Assembly (NCBI GenBank): GCA_017938625.1
Contig: JAGBBD010000037.1
Coordinates: 1 to 58,480 of the forward strand
Length of the DNA stretch: 58,480 nucleotides
Direction of reading: 5' to 3'
Origin: Oscillospiraceae bacterium
GTDB taxonomy: Bacteria; Bacillota; Clostridia; Oscillospirales; Oscillospiraceae
Shown piece by piece: positions 41,001 through 51,483 of this stretch; position 1 is the stretch's first letter; each line of letters begins with the position of its first letter. The position numbers and the translations under genes were made by a program. Below the pieces are notes generated by a model. It had not been told where the DNA came from and did no database searches. It saw nothing but the letters and a program-made list of their open reading frames with translations.

Positions 41001-41500
41001 AGATACTGCTCTGCCGTTTCCCAGCCCTTATAAAAGCACTCCTCCCAGGTCTCGGGATTCTGATAGATGGAGCCTTTCAGGGCACAGATCACGCTCTTGC
41101 AGTCGGAGCCTGTGACAGAGGCAATATACTCAATATCCACCCTTGCAAGATTGGACAAGGACAAAATCAAGCCATCGGCAGCATCTGCCGCGTGGACACC
41201 CCGAACTGCAGGAGATGCTGCAAAGGCATTTTCCCAGTCCATGGGCAGTTCCATGGATGTGACCTGACGGATTCGTTCCTGCTCCAGAGCCTGCTGACGC
41301 TGCTCTTCCTCTTTCCGGCGGCGCTTTTCTTCCAGCTGCTTCCGCACCTGCTCACGATCCCGGAGCGCTTTTTCCACACCGGTGGCTTTCCCCTTCCCCT
41401 TCACAGCAGCGGTATCGTCCTCCTTTTGCAGGAGGGACAGCAGTTCGCTGAAAATGGACAGCTGATCCATAAACTTTGTTTTGTTTTTTCCTGCTGACAT
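38060..41500 (-). CDS. Large SNF2/superfamily II helicase of the mobile-element type
   Basis: A 1146-residue superfamily 2 ATPase. A charged coiled coil at about 40-80 is followed by an accessory region with GSPWVPVEVIDAFVTHMLG, also seen in large phage and ICE methylase-helicase proteins. Helicase motifs are intact: Walker A AHEVGSGKTYIM (about 390-397), DEAH (549-552), TGTPITNS (600-607) and motif VI QREGRILRQGN (875-885). A long charged, coiled-coil-rich C-terminal tail follows. No methylase motif is seen. ATG 41500 follows GGAGGTG. It leads an operon with MoxR and VWA genes, which is unusual for this helicase family. Confidence 0.87.
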   Translation of the reverse strand: MSAGKNKTKFMDQLSIFSELLSLLQKEDDTAAVKGKGKATGVEKALRDREQVRKQLEEKRRRKEEEQRQQALEQERIRQVTSMELPMDWENAFAASPAVRGVHAADAADGLILSLSNLARVDIEYIASVTGSDCKSVICALKGSIYQNPETWEECFYKGWETAEQYLSGNLRRKWLAAKEADRTYMGYFQDNIHALETLLPDMVSSQDIYITLGSPWVPVEVIDAFVTHMLGLKTPYRGTKHDELTGTWELPGKHDYLHSRTVAANHTFGTSKLGALQILEKTLNMKTVCVMRPVPGDEKKRVVDRAETVLALEKQQKMIREFRAWVWNDHSRKVLLEDIFDRKFGCVRRRNFDGSFLKFPGMSSEVMLYPYQKNAVARILFSPNTLLAHEVGSGKTYIMIAAGMEARRMGLSHKHLYVVPNNLVGQWRDTFLLLYPEAKLLCIGPSQFTPAKRTAVLEKIRDESYDGIIMAASCFEQIKLSKSFYMDQLTVTKADIERIAAKAEKSTSGLKRKKDKVEEALAELVTAQISEAEGICFEDLGIDRLFVDEAHNYKNVPIETKVDKVLGISATGSKKCRDMMNKVHYVQKTHDGGGVVMATGTPITNSITDAYIMQSYLQSGELAMLDLQSFDSWIGMFAERVTEFEIDVDTSGYRLATRFAKFHNLPELTVLLSSIADFHQADETADLPQTDGYSDALLSKTEAFDEYLKEISSRAELVRAGMVPRTEDNMLKITTDGRKAALDLRLVDPDAGFTYCSKVMRCAENVFHIYRTTAASRSTQLVFCDTSTPKTGFNIYDDLRGTLIAMGVQPEEIAFIHDAESEKRRQALFAKVRSGEIRVLIGSTFKLGLGVNIQDKLIALHHLDVPWRPADMTQREGRILRQGNENKQVKIFRYITEGSFDAYSWQLLETKQRFICDLLSGSMAARSGSDIESTVLSYAEVKALAVGDPLVKERVETANLLTRYQALQRKAVEKRLSLEQEKLELPGAIAHQQELIEKCAGDMQAYACARAEHDKDTRRQLRRLLYGAVKEHVLMHKEETLMTYQGFDIILPANMTVQEPYIWLQRRGRYRVELGDSEVGALIRVDNCLQELPKHLEMLERNLDGLLARQQDVQKELDKGEDHTEQIESCKRKLEQLDKRLGAKK

Positions 41501-41534
41501 AAGACGCACCTCCATAGATTCTTTTTTACTCTAA

Positions 41535-41562
41535 CATTTAGCACGTCCCATAAGCTGTACAA
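41535..41562 (-). promoter_or_regulatory. Possible promoter of the helicase operon
   Basis: TTGTAC, 16 bases, TAAATG on the minus strand, 35 bases before ATG 41500. The -10 box is weak. Confidence 0.4.
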
Positions 41563-41580
41563 AAAGGGGGGCAAAAAACA

Positions 41581-41622
41581 GAAACGTCCGCAGATACAAT
41601 TCGAGATCTGCGTACGTTTCCT
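41581..41622. terminator. Hairpin with T-runs on both strands
   Basis: GAAACGTCCGCAGAT and ATCTGCGTACGTTTC pair with one mismatch; T-runs flank both sides. It separates carB-dapF from the helicase operon. Confidence 0.72.
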
Positions 41623-41639
41623 TTTTTGCTTTTGAGAAA

Positions 41640-41669
41640 TAAAAGGAGCAGACGATACGTCTGCTCCTT
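41640..41669 (-). terminator. carB-dapF terminator
   Basis: AAGGAGCAGACG/CGTCTGCTCCTT stem with TTTT on the minus strand, 14 bases after the stop. Confidence 0.85.
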
Positions 41670-41682
41670 GAAGTAACAATGA

Positions 41683-45717
<4,035 letters not shown>

Positions 45718-45720
45718 ACG

Positions 45721-46782
45721 TTAACCCTCCTTCATCATAGTCAGGAACCGTGCGTACAGTTCATTGTTGTTGGCAGCACCCACGGTGCAGCCATCGGGAT
45801 GGAACTGCACGGAGAATGCCTTCTTGCCGGGGTAGTCCAGACCTTCGCAGGTGCCATCATTGACATTGCGGAAGATCTCTTCGGCACCGGGGACAGACTC
45901 GGTCTTGACCTCGTAGCCGTGGTTCTGAGAGGTAATATAGGTACGGGTGCCGTTGACAGCACGGCAGGGCTGGTTGCCGCTGCGATGGCCGTACTTCATT
46001 TTCTTGGTCTGACCGCCCATGGCGATAGCAAGCATCTGGTGACCAAGACCCATACCGAAGATGGGCTTTTTGCCGACAAGCTGACGGATAACTTCGATGC
46101 AGGAAGTATTCTCGGCAGGGTTGCCGGGGCCGCCGGACAGAACAATGCCATCGGGAGCAAGAGCGAGAATATCCTCAGCGGAGGTAAATGCAGGCACAAC
46201 TGTCACCTGACAGCCGCGGGTAGTGAAGGCACGGATCAGGCTCTTCTGAGTACCGTAGTCAATGAGCACCACATGGAACTGCTTCTGCCCTTCTGCATCA
46301 ATAATCTGCACCGTTTCGCAGGTGGCCTTTGCCACGGTATCTTTGATGGTAAAGGCGGCGATCTCTTCGAAGACCTCCGGCAGTTTTTCTGTGATCATGG
46401 CATTGACCACACCGTACTCACGGATGCGGTTGGTAAGCTCTCTGGTGTCCACACCACACAGGCCGGGGATATCATGATCCTTCAAGAAGGTATCCAGATC
46501 ATACTCACAGCGGAAATTGCTGGGCATGGAGCAGAACTCCTTCGCCACAAAACCGGAGAGCATGGGCTTTCCGTCAAAGTCCTCTTCCATGATGCCGTAG
46601 TTTCCCGCCATGGGGAAGGTCTGCATCAAGATCTGACCGCAGTAGGCAGGGTCAGTCATGTTTTCCACATAGCCGACCACAGAGGTATTGAACACCAGTT
46701 CACCGATGACCGCCTTATCCGCGCCAAATGCCCATCCTTGGAAGATGGTGCCGTCTTCTAAGATCAAATACCGTTTTTTCAT
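45721..46782 (-). CDS. carA: Carbamoyl-phosphate synthase small subunit, glutaminase cysteine absent
   Basis: A 353-residue CarA. The N-terminal domain is typical (LEDGTIFQGWAFGADKAVIG, TDPAYCGQILMQTFPMAGNY) and the class I glutamine amidotransferase domain follows (LSGGPGNPAE). The nucleophile elbow, normally GICLGHQ, reads GMGLGHQ: Gly245 (codon GGT at 46048-46050) replaces the catalytic Cys. The His is kept (QFHPDG, H328) but the third triad residue Glu is Asp330. The protein may therefore be unable to hydrolyse glutamine and may only support ammonia-dependent synthesis with CarB. ATG 46782 (MKKRYLILEDG) is chosen over ATG 46794 on homology. Confidence 0.92.
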   Translation of the reverse strand: MKKRYLILEDGTIFQGWAFGADKAVIGELVFNTSVVGYVENMTDPAYCGQILMQTFPMAGNYGIMEEDFDGKPMLSGFVAKEFCSMPSNFRCEYDLDTFLKDHDIPGLCGVDTRELTNRIREYGVVNAMITEKLPEVFEEIAAFTIKDTVAKATCETVQIIDAEGQKQFHVVLIDYGTQKSLIRAFTTRGCQVTVVPAFTSAEDILALAPDGIVLSGGPGNPAENTSCIEVIRQLVGKKPIFGMGLGHQMLAIAMGGQTKKMKYGHRSGNQPCRAVNGTRTYITSQNHGYEVKTESVPGAEEIFRNVNDGTCEGLDYPGKKAFSVQFHPDGCTVGAANNNELYARFLTMMKEG

Positions 46783-46806
46783 AAGCCATCTCATTCCTTT
46801 CCGCTT

Positions 46807-46869
46807 AAAAAAAAGCGGCTTTTCCGAAACAGCAATTTCAAAGAAAGAAATTACAATTCAGAAAAACCG
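46807..46869 (-). terminator. Attenuator terminator upstream of carA
   Basis: On the minus strand CGGTTTTTC (46861-46869) pairs, with one G-T wobble, with GAAAAGCCG (46816-46824). The pair encloses a smaller AATTTC/GAAATT hairpin and is followed by eight T, just 25 bases before the carA start. The 5' arm lies within the last codons of the leader ORF, so ribosome position should control folding. Confidence 0.7.
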
Positions 46870-46946
46870 AAACAGAACAAATCCTCCTGCCCGACGTCAG
46901 TAGGAGAAACGAGTGCCACAGCCACGCCCATAGATCTCAGCATCAT
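46851..46946 (-). CDS. Leader peptide of the carAB operon (31 residues)
   Basis: ATG 46946 follows AAGGAGCGG and opens a 31-codon frame ending in GQEDLFCFGFSEL and TAA. The final codons cover the 5' arm of the intrinsic terminator that precedes carA. Placement resembles pyrBI-type or amino-acid attenuation. The peptide is not enriched in arginine codons, so pyrimidine-coupled polymerase/ribosome attenuation seems more likely than an arginine sensor; that is inference. Confidence 0.65.
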   Translation of the reverse strand: MMLRSMGVAVALVSPTDVGQEDLFCFGFSEL

Positions 46947-46999
46947 GTGTACCGCTCCTTCCCACGACCATCTTGCAGGTCTAAGTTTTACCGCATTAT

Positions 47000-47028
47000 A
47001 TAATACCCCAAATGACAACATTAGTCAA
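47000..47028 (-). promoter_or_regulatory. Promoter of the carAB operon
   Basis: TTGACT, 17 bases, TATTAT on the minus strand, giving a leader of about 200 bases that contains the leader peptide and attenuator. Confidence 0.75.
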
Positions 47029-47095
47029 GGTTTGCGAAAAAAAGCGCAGATAAAATTTGTGACTTCCCTGACCCTTTGTTTTGTGCATATTTTTA

Positions 47096-47125
47096 AAAAG
47101 CCTGCGGATCAAAAGATCCGCAGGC
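47096..47125 (-). terminator. NSS symporter terminator
   Basis: GCCTGCGGATC/GATCCGCAGGC stem with loop AAAA and five T on the minus strand. Confidence 0.88.
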
Positions 47126-47132
47126 AGAATGA

Positions 47133-48527
47133 TTACAGGAACAGACCCAGAGACTGCAGCAGCAGGAAGAAGAGCATAACGGGGGTGACATATTTCACCA
47201 TGACCACATACAGCTTCTGTCTGCCGAACTTGACGCCGCCGAGGGTAACTTCGTCCAGCACCGTCTTGGGCTTGACCACCCAGCCGATGAGGATGCAGGT
47301 AGCAATGGCAACGATGGGCATGAGGATATAGTTGCTCAGATAGTCCATCACATCCAGCACCTGTCCCACAGTACCGTTGGGCAGGGTCAGATCGAAGTAG
47401 ATCACATTGTAGCCAAGGCACACGGCAAGACCAAGGATCAGCGCGATCAAGCAGACCACGATCGTCGCCTTTTTGCGCTCCAGCTTGAACTTATCCATGA
47501 AGCAGGAGACCACAGCCTCCATAATGGAAACAGAAGAGGTCAGCGCGGCAAATGCCACCATAACGAAGAACACGATGCCGATCGCAGTGCCAAGTCCGCC
47601 CATTTCGGAGAAGATCTTGGGCAGTGCCTTGAACATCAGACCGGGACCGGAGTTGGCAAGACCGGCTTCGCCCTGGAAAGTGAACACAGCAGGGATGATC
47701 ATCAGACCTGCCAGGAACGCAACGATCGTATCAAACAGCTCGATCTGGTTGACGGACTTGGACAGGTTGGTCTCCTTCTTCACATAAGAGCCGTAGGTGA
47801 TCATAATACCCATAGCAACGGAGATGGAGTAGAACAGCTGGCCCATGGCATCCATCAAAATGGTCACAAAGGTCTTGATGCTCATACCCTTGAAGTTGGG
47901 AATCACATAACGACCCAGACCCTGCAGACCGGTTCTGGTGACACCGGCATCATCTGTATGGCTGAGGGTCAGAGAGAAAACGGCAATGCCAATAATGAGC
48001 ACCAGCAAAATGGGCATCAGCACAGTGGACAGACGCTCAATGCCCTTGTCCACGCCCTTGTAGACCACGAAGGTGGTCAGAAGCAGATAGATCACAAACC
48101 AGATGATGGGCTCCCACTGGGCGGTGATAAGGCCGGTGAAGTAGCTATCCTGTGCAGCGTCTGCTGCACCACCGGTCAGGAATACAGACACATACTTGAG
48201 AATCCAGCCGCCGATAACGCTGTAGTAAGGCAAAATCAAGACAGGGACGATGCAGGCAAACACGCCGATCCAATTGAACTTTTTATGGAGCATACCATAT
48301 GCCGTCAGAGGGCTCTGGCCCGTCTTTCTGCCGATGGCGATCTCCGTGGTCAGAAGCGCAAAGCCAAAGGTCAGTGCCAGAAGCAGGTAGCACAGCAGGA
48401 ATACACCGCCGCCATCCTTGGCTGCCAGATACGGGAATCTCCAGATGTTGCCCAGACCAACGGCACTTCCGGCTGCTGCCAGAACAAACCCGATGGAACC
48501 GGTAAATGAACTTCTTTTCTGTTCCAT
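47133..48527 (-). CDS. Neurotransmitter:sodium symporter (NSS) family transporter
   Basis: A 464-residue transporter of the LeuT/NSS fold, probably Na+-coupled amino-acid uptake. The signature TM1 stretch GSAVGLGNIWRFPYLAAKDG binds Na+ and substrate, and the family pattern continues with FLLCYLLLALTFGFALLTTE and, later, the SVAMGIMITYGSY region of TM6. About 11-12 membrane helices. ATG 48527 has AAGGAG upstream. The substrate cannot be told. It lies downstream of tRNA-Asp, separated by the tRNA terminator. Confidence 0.92.
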   Translation of the reverse strand: MEQKRSSFTGSIGFVLAAAGSAVGLGNIWRFPYLAAKDGGGVFLLCYLLLALTFGFALLTTEIAIGRKTGQSPLTAYGMLHKKFNWIGVFACIVPVLILPYYSVIGGWILKYVSVFLTGGAADAAQDSYFTGLITAQWEPIIWFVIYLLLTTFVVYKGVDKGIERLSTVLMPILLVLIIGIAVFSLTLSHTDDAGVTRTGLQGLGRYVIPNFKGMSIKTFVTILMDAMGQLFYSISVAMGIMITYGSYVKKETNLSKSVNQIELFDTIVAFLAGLMIIPAVFTFQGEAGLANSGPGLMFKALPKIFSEMGGLGTAIGIVFFVMVAFAALTSSVSIMEAVVSCFMDKFKLERKKATIVVCLIALILGLAVCLGYNVIYFDLTLPNGTVGQVLDVMDYLSNYILMPIVAIATCILIGWVVKPKTVLDEVTLGGVKFGRQKLYVVMVKYVTPVMLFFLLLQSLGLFL

Positions 48528-48554
48528 GTCTCTATATCTCCTTGTGAAAACAGT

Positions 48555-48588
48555 AAAAAAAGATGCCGCAAATTTTTTGCGGCATCTT
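48555..48588 (-). terminator. tRNA-Asp terminator
   Basis: AAAGATGCCGCAAA/TTTGCGGCATCTTT stem beginning at the CCA end, with a T-run on the minus strand. Confidence 0.85.
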
Positions 48589-48665
48589 TGGCGACCCGGA
48601 ACGGACTCGAACCGTCGACCTCCAGCGTGACAGGCTGGCGTGCTAACCGACTGCACCACCGGGCC
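48589..48665 (-). tRNA. tRNA-Asp (anticodon GTC)
   Basis: Acceptor GGCCCGG/CCGGGTC, anticodon stem CCAGC/GCTGG with loop CTGTCAC (GTC), T-arm GACGGTTCGAGTCCGTT, encoded CCA. Confidence 0.95.
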
Positions 48666-48677
48666 ATTTGCCAGAGT

Positions 48678-48706
48678 ATCTTATCACGGGACGAACGTTT
48701 TGTCAA
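48678..48706 (-). promoter_or_regulatory. Promoter of tRNA-Asp
   Basis: Consensus TTGACA, 17 bases, TAAGAT on the minus strand, immediately before the tRNA and after the Ldh gene stop. Confidence 0.8.
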
Positions 48707-48721
48707 TAGTAATTTATGGTT

Positions 48722-49831
48722 TTAGTTCTCGAAGTCGAAATGATAGGGCAGATCGAAGCGGTCACGCAGGGCGATCAGTTCCTTCTGCACGGACTCGGAA
48801 ACAGGCACGCCCTTGTCCTTGCGATCCTGCCATGCCAGGTATTCCTTCTCACCTGCGGTGTAGATGCGCTCTGCACCGGGAGCCTTCTCGGAAGCACGCA
48901 GGCCACGGCAGATGCCGCCTGCAGTCTGCTTGAAGGTATCAAGACCCATGAAGAACTCGGGGTTGATGACAAAGAAGAAATGGCCCAGACGATACATCTT
49001 GTTATTGCCGTTTTCATCCTTGCCGCTGAGTTCCTTCATGTAGGGACCGCCTGCCAGAGCAGCGGACAGGATCTCCACGATGGTGGTGAAGCCGTAGCCC
49101 TTAAAGCCGCCGGTCTCTTCGCCGATACCGCCGATGGGCAACAGTGCACACTCACCCTTGCGCATATCCTTGAGGATCTTGCCGGAGTCGGTCATGGTGT
49201 CGCCATCCTTAGTGACCACCAGACCTGCGGGAGTGGGCTTGCCGATGCGCTCATAGTACTCGATCTTGCCGTTCTGGACAATGGAAGTGGCGCAGTCAAA
49301 GTTGAAGGGGAACTCCTCATCGGTGGGCATAGTGAAGGTCAGAGGGTTGGTACCCATCATGGGTTCCACACCGAAGGTGGGCGCCACAGAGGGACGGGCG
49401 TTGGTGCCGGTGATACCGATCATGTCTGCCTTTTCAGCCATGGTAGACCAGTAGCCTGCGATGCCATAGTGGGTGGAGTTGAAGATGGTACCGCCTGCCA
49501 TGCCATAGGTCTTTGCCTTTTCAATGAGCATCTCCATCATCTTGTGGCTGGCCACCATGCCCATGCCGTTGTTGGCATCCATGACCACGGTAGTTGCAGT
49601 TTCCTTGACGATGTCACACTTGGTCACAGGCAGCAAGGTGCCGTTGTCAATACGGTCGAGGTAAATGGGCTTGAAGCGGTTGCAGCCGTGGCTCTCGATG
49701 CCTCTGCGGTCACTTTCCAGCAGAACGTCGGCACAGATGGCAGCGTCCTTTTCCGGCACACCGTATGCCTTAAAGACATCGATCATAAAGTTGTTCATAA
49801 GTTCCCATGCAACATAAGGTCTGGTTTCCAT
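48722..49831 (-). CDS. Ldh2/MDH-type malate/lactate/ureidoglycolate dehydrogenase family protein
   Basis: A 369-residue NAD(P)-dependent oxidoreductase of the Ldh2 family (malate/L-lactate dehydrogenase YlbC/AllD type), structurally distinct from classical LDH. Typical segments are ADVLLESDRRGIESHGCNRF, GMGMVASHKMMEMLIEKAK, NSTHYGIAGYWS, GTNARPSVAPTFG and GGFKGYGFTTIVEILSAALA. Family members act on malate, lactate, ureidoglycolate, delta-1-piperideine-2-carboxylate or 2,3-diketogulonate, so the substrate is open. TTGGAGG precedes ATG 49831. It follows the liv operon after a terminator and has no obvious promoter of its own. Confidence 0.9.
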   Translation of the reverse strand: METRPYVAWELMNNFMIDVFKAYGVPEKDAAICADVLLESDRRGIESHGCNRFKPIYLDRIDNGTLLPVTKCDIVKETATTVVMDANNGMGMVASHKMMEMLIEKAKTYGMAGGTIFNSTHYGIAGYWSTMAEKADMIGITGTNARPSVAPTFGVEPMMGTNPLTFTMPTDEEFPFNFDCATSIVQNGKIEYYERIGKPTPAGLVVTKDGDTMTDSGKILKDMRKGECALLPIGGIGEETGGFKGYGFTTIVEILSAALAGGPYMKELSGKDENGNNKMYRLGHFFFVINPEFFMGLDTFKQTAGGICRGLRASEKAPGAERIYTAGEKEYLAWQDRKDKGVPVSESVQKELIALRDRFDLPYHFDFEN

Positions 49832-49856
49832 GATATATTCCTCCAATTCTAAACTT

Positions 49857-49892
49857 AAAAAAGAGAGAATCACGCCTTGGCGCAATTCTCTC
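49857..49892 (-). terminator. liv operon terminator
   Basis: Imperfect GAGAGAAT/ATTCTCTC stem with GCGCC/GGCG inside and six T on the minus strand. Read-through may feed the Ldh gene 26 bases downstream. Confidence 0.78.
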
Positions 49893-49931
49893 TAAATCTC
49901 ACTAACAATATAGCAGACAAGAAAATCCGTG

Positions 49932-50639
49932 TCAAGTGCCAAGATAGGCAGCCTTCACCGCTTCGTTGCTCAGCAGCTCTTCGCCGGTGCCGGTCAATGT
50001 GATTCTGCCTGTTTCCATGACATAGCCGCGGTGCGCCGTTTTCAGCGCCATATTGGCATTCTGCTCGATGAGCAGAACTGTGACGCCCTGCTTGTTGATC
50101 TCTTTGATGATATCAAAGATGCCCTTGACAATGATGGGCGCAAGACCAAGAGATGGCTCGTCCATCATAATGACTTTGGGGCGGCTCATAAGGGCGCGTC
50201 CCACCGCCAGCATCTGCTGCTCACCGCCGGAGAGCGTACCGCCCGCCTGCCAGGAACGTTCCTTCAGTCTGGGGAACAGGTCATAGACCCAGTTCAGATC
50301 CTCAGTAATGTCATCCTTACGCAGGTAAGCGCCGATCTTCAGATTCTCAAGGACTGTCAGATCGGGGAAGATGCGTCTGCCTTCGGGAACAAGGATCACA
50401 CCCTTGGACACGATCTCGTTGGCATCCTTGCCGGTGATATCCTCACCCCGGAAGTTGATACTGCCGTCGGCAGGCTTGACCAAGCCTGAGATCGCGCGGA
50501 GCGTGGAGCTCTTACCTGCGCCGTTGGCGCCGATCAAGGTAACGATCTCCCCTTCCGGTACGTCAAAGCTGATGCCCTTGACGGCTTCAATGCCGCCGTA
50601 ACGAACCTGCAGGTCACGAATCTCAAGAATATTACTCAT
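49932..50639 (-). CDS. livF: Branched-chain amino-acid-type ABC transporter ATP-binding protein LivF
   Basis: A 235-residue ABC ATPase of the LivF class. Walker A TLIGANGAGKSSTLRAISG, signature GGTLSGGEQQMLAVGRAL, Walker B KVIMMDEPSLGLAP and the switch His replaced-context LLIEQNANMAL as in LivF. Start ATG 50639 overlaps livG by eight bases, with GGGGGTG upstream. Last gene of the liv operon. Confidence 0.94.
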   Translation of the reverse strand: MSNILEIRDLQVRYGGIEAVKGISFDVPEGEIVTLIGANGAGKSSTLRAISGLVKPADGSINFRGEDITGKDANEIVSKGVILVPEGRRIFPDLTVLENLKIGAYLRKDDITEDLNWVYDLFPRLKERSWQAGGTLSGGEQQMLAVGRALMSRPKVIMMDEPSLGLAPIIVKGIFDIIKEINKQGVTVLLIEQNANMALKTAHRGYVMETGRITLTGTGEELLSNEAVKAAYLGT

Positions 50640-51483
50640 CGTCCGTCACCCCCAAATATGCATCGATGACGCGCTTGTTCTGCTGTACTTCCTTGGGAAC
50701 GCCACGGGCGATCTCAGAGCCGAAATCGATCACATAGATGTAATCGGAGATCTTCATAACAAGATCCATGTGGTGCTCAATGAGGAAGATAGTCAGATTG
50801 TGCGTGTCGCGGATCTCTTTGATATACTCTGCCAGCTCCAGAGTTTCCTGCGGGTTCATACCGGCAGCAGGTTCATCCAGAAGCAGCAGCTTGGGATCGG
50901 TCGCCAGTGCTCTTGCGATCTCCAGACGACGCTGCAGACCATAGGGCAGGCTGGTGGCGATCTCATCGGCATATTGATCCAATCCCTGCTCTTTCAGCAG
51001 TTCCATGGTCTCAGCACGCATTCTCGCCTCTTCCTTGGCATTGCCGCGGAATACGGCAGAGAACATATTCTGCTTGGCACGCATATGCTTTGCGACCAAA
51101 ACGTTCTCAAATACCGTCATGGATTTCCACAGACGAATATTCTGGAAGGTACGGGCAATACCCAACTTGGTGATATGATCCGGTGTAGGATCGATGTTGC
51201 GCAGGTTCACATACTTGTCACCATTGCTGCCAAGATACGCCTTTTTCATCTTGCCGGTGGGATGGTTGCAGACCATGGTCTTGCCCATAAACTCCACCTT
51301 GCCGTTGGTAGGCTGGTAAACACCGGTGATGCAGTTAAATGCCGTGGTCTTACCGGCGCCGTTGGGGCCGATGAGCGCAATGATCTTGCCCTCCGGCACT
51401 TCGAGAGAAAGGTTATTCACAGCGACAACGCCGCCGAACTGCATGGTGACGTTTTCCATGCGAAGAACCATGTTTTCACTCAT
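50632..51483 (-). CDS. livG: Branched-chain amino-acid-type ABC transporter ATP-binding protein LivG
   Basis: A 283-residue ABC ATPase. Walker A LIGPNGAGKTTAFNCITGVY, long LivG-type insertion before GIARTFQNIRLWKSMTVFEN, signature LPYGLQRRLEIARALA, Walker B LLLDEPAAGMNPQE and C-terminal DFGSEIARGVP. ATG 51483 overlaps livM by four bases (ATGA) and follows GAGGGGAC. Confidence 0.94.
   Translation of the reverse strand: MSENMVLRMENVTMQFGGVVAVNNLSLEVPEGKIIALIGPNGAGKTTAFNCITGVYQPTNGKVEFMGKTMVCNHPTGKMKKAYLGSNGDKYVNLRNIDPTPDHITKLGIARTFQNIRLWKSMTVFENVLVAKHMRAKQNMFSAVFRGNAKEEARMRAETMELLKEQGLDQYADEIATSLPYGLQRRLEIARALATDPKLLLLDEPAAGMNPQETLELAEYIKEIRDTHNLTIFLIEHHMDLVMKISDYIYVIDFGSEIARGVPKEVQQNKRVIDAYLGVTDDE

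Noticed and set aside
35786-41500. An integrated phage, ICE or transposon carrying the helicase
   Set aside because: No integrase, relaxase, terminase, transposase, attachment repeats or tRNA insertion site flank the operon, and composition matches its neighbours.
46795-46999. PyrR-binding attenuator, T-box or metabolite riboswitch before carA
   Set aside because: I saw no PyrR-type anti-antiterminator motif and no T-box sequence; the translated leader ORF overlapping the terminator explains the region better.
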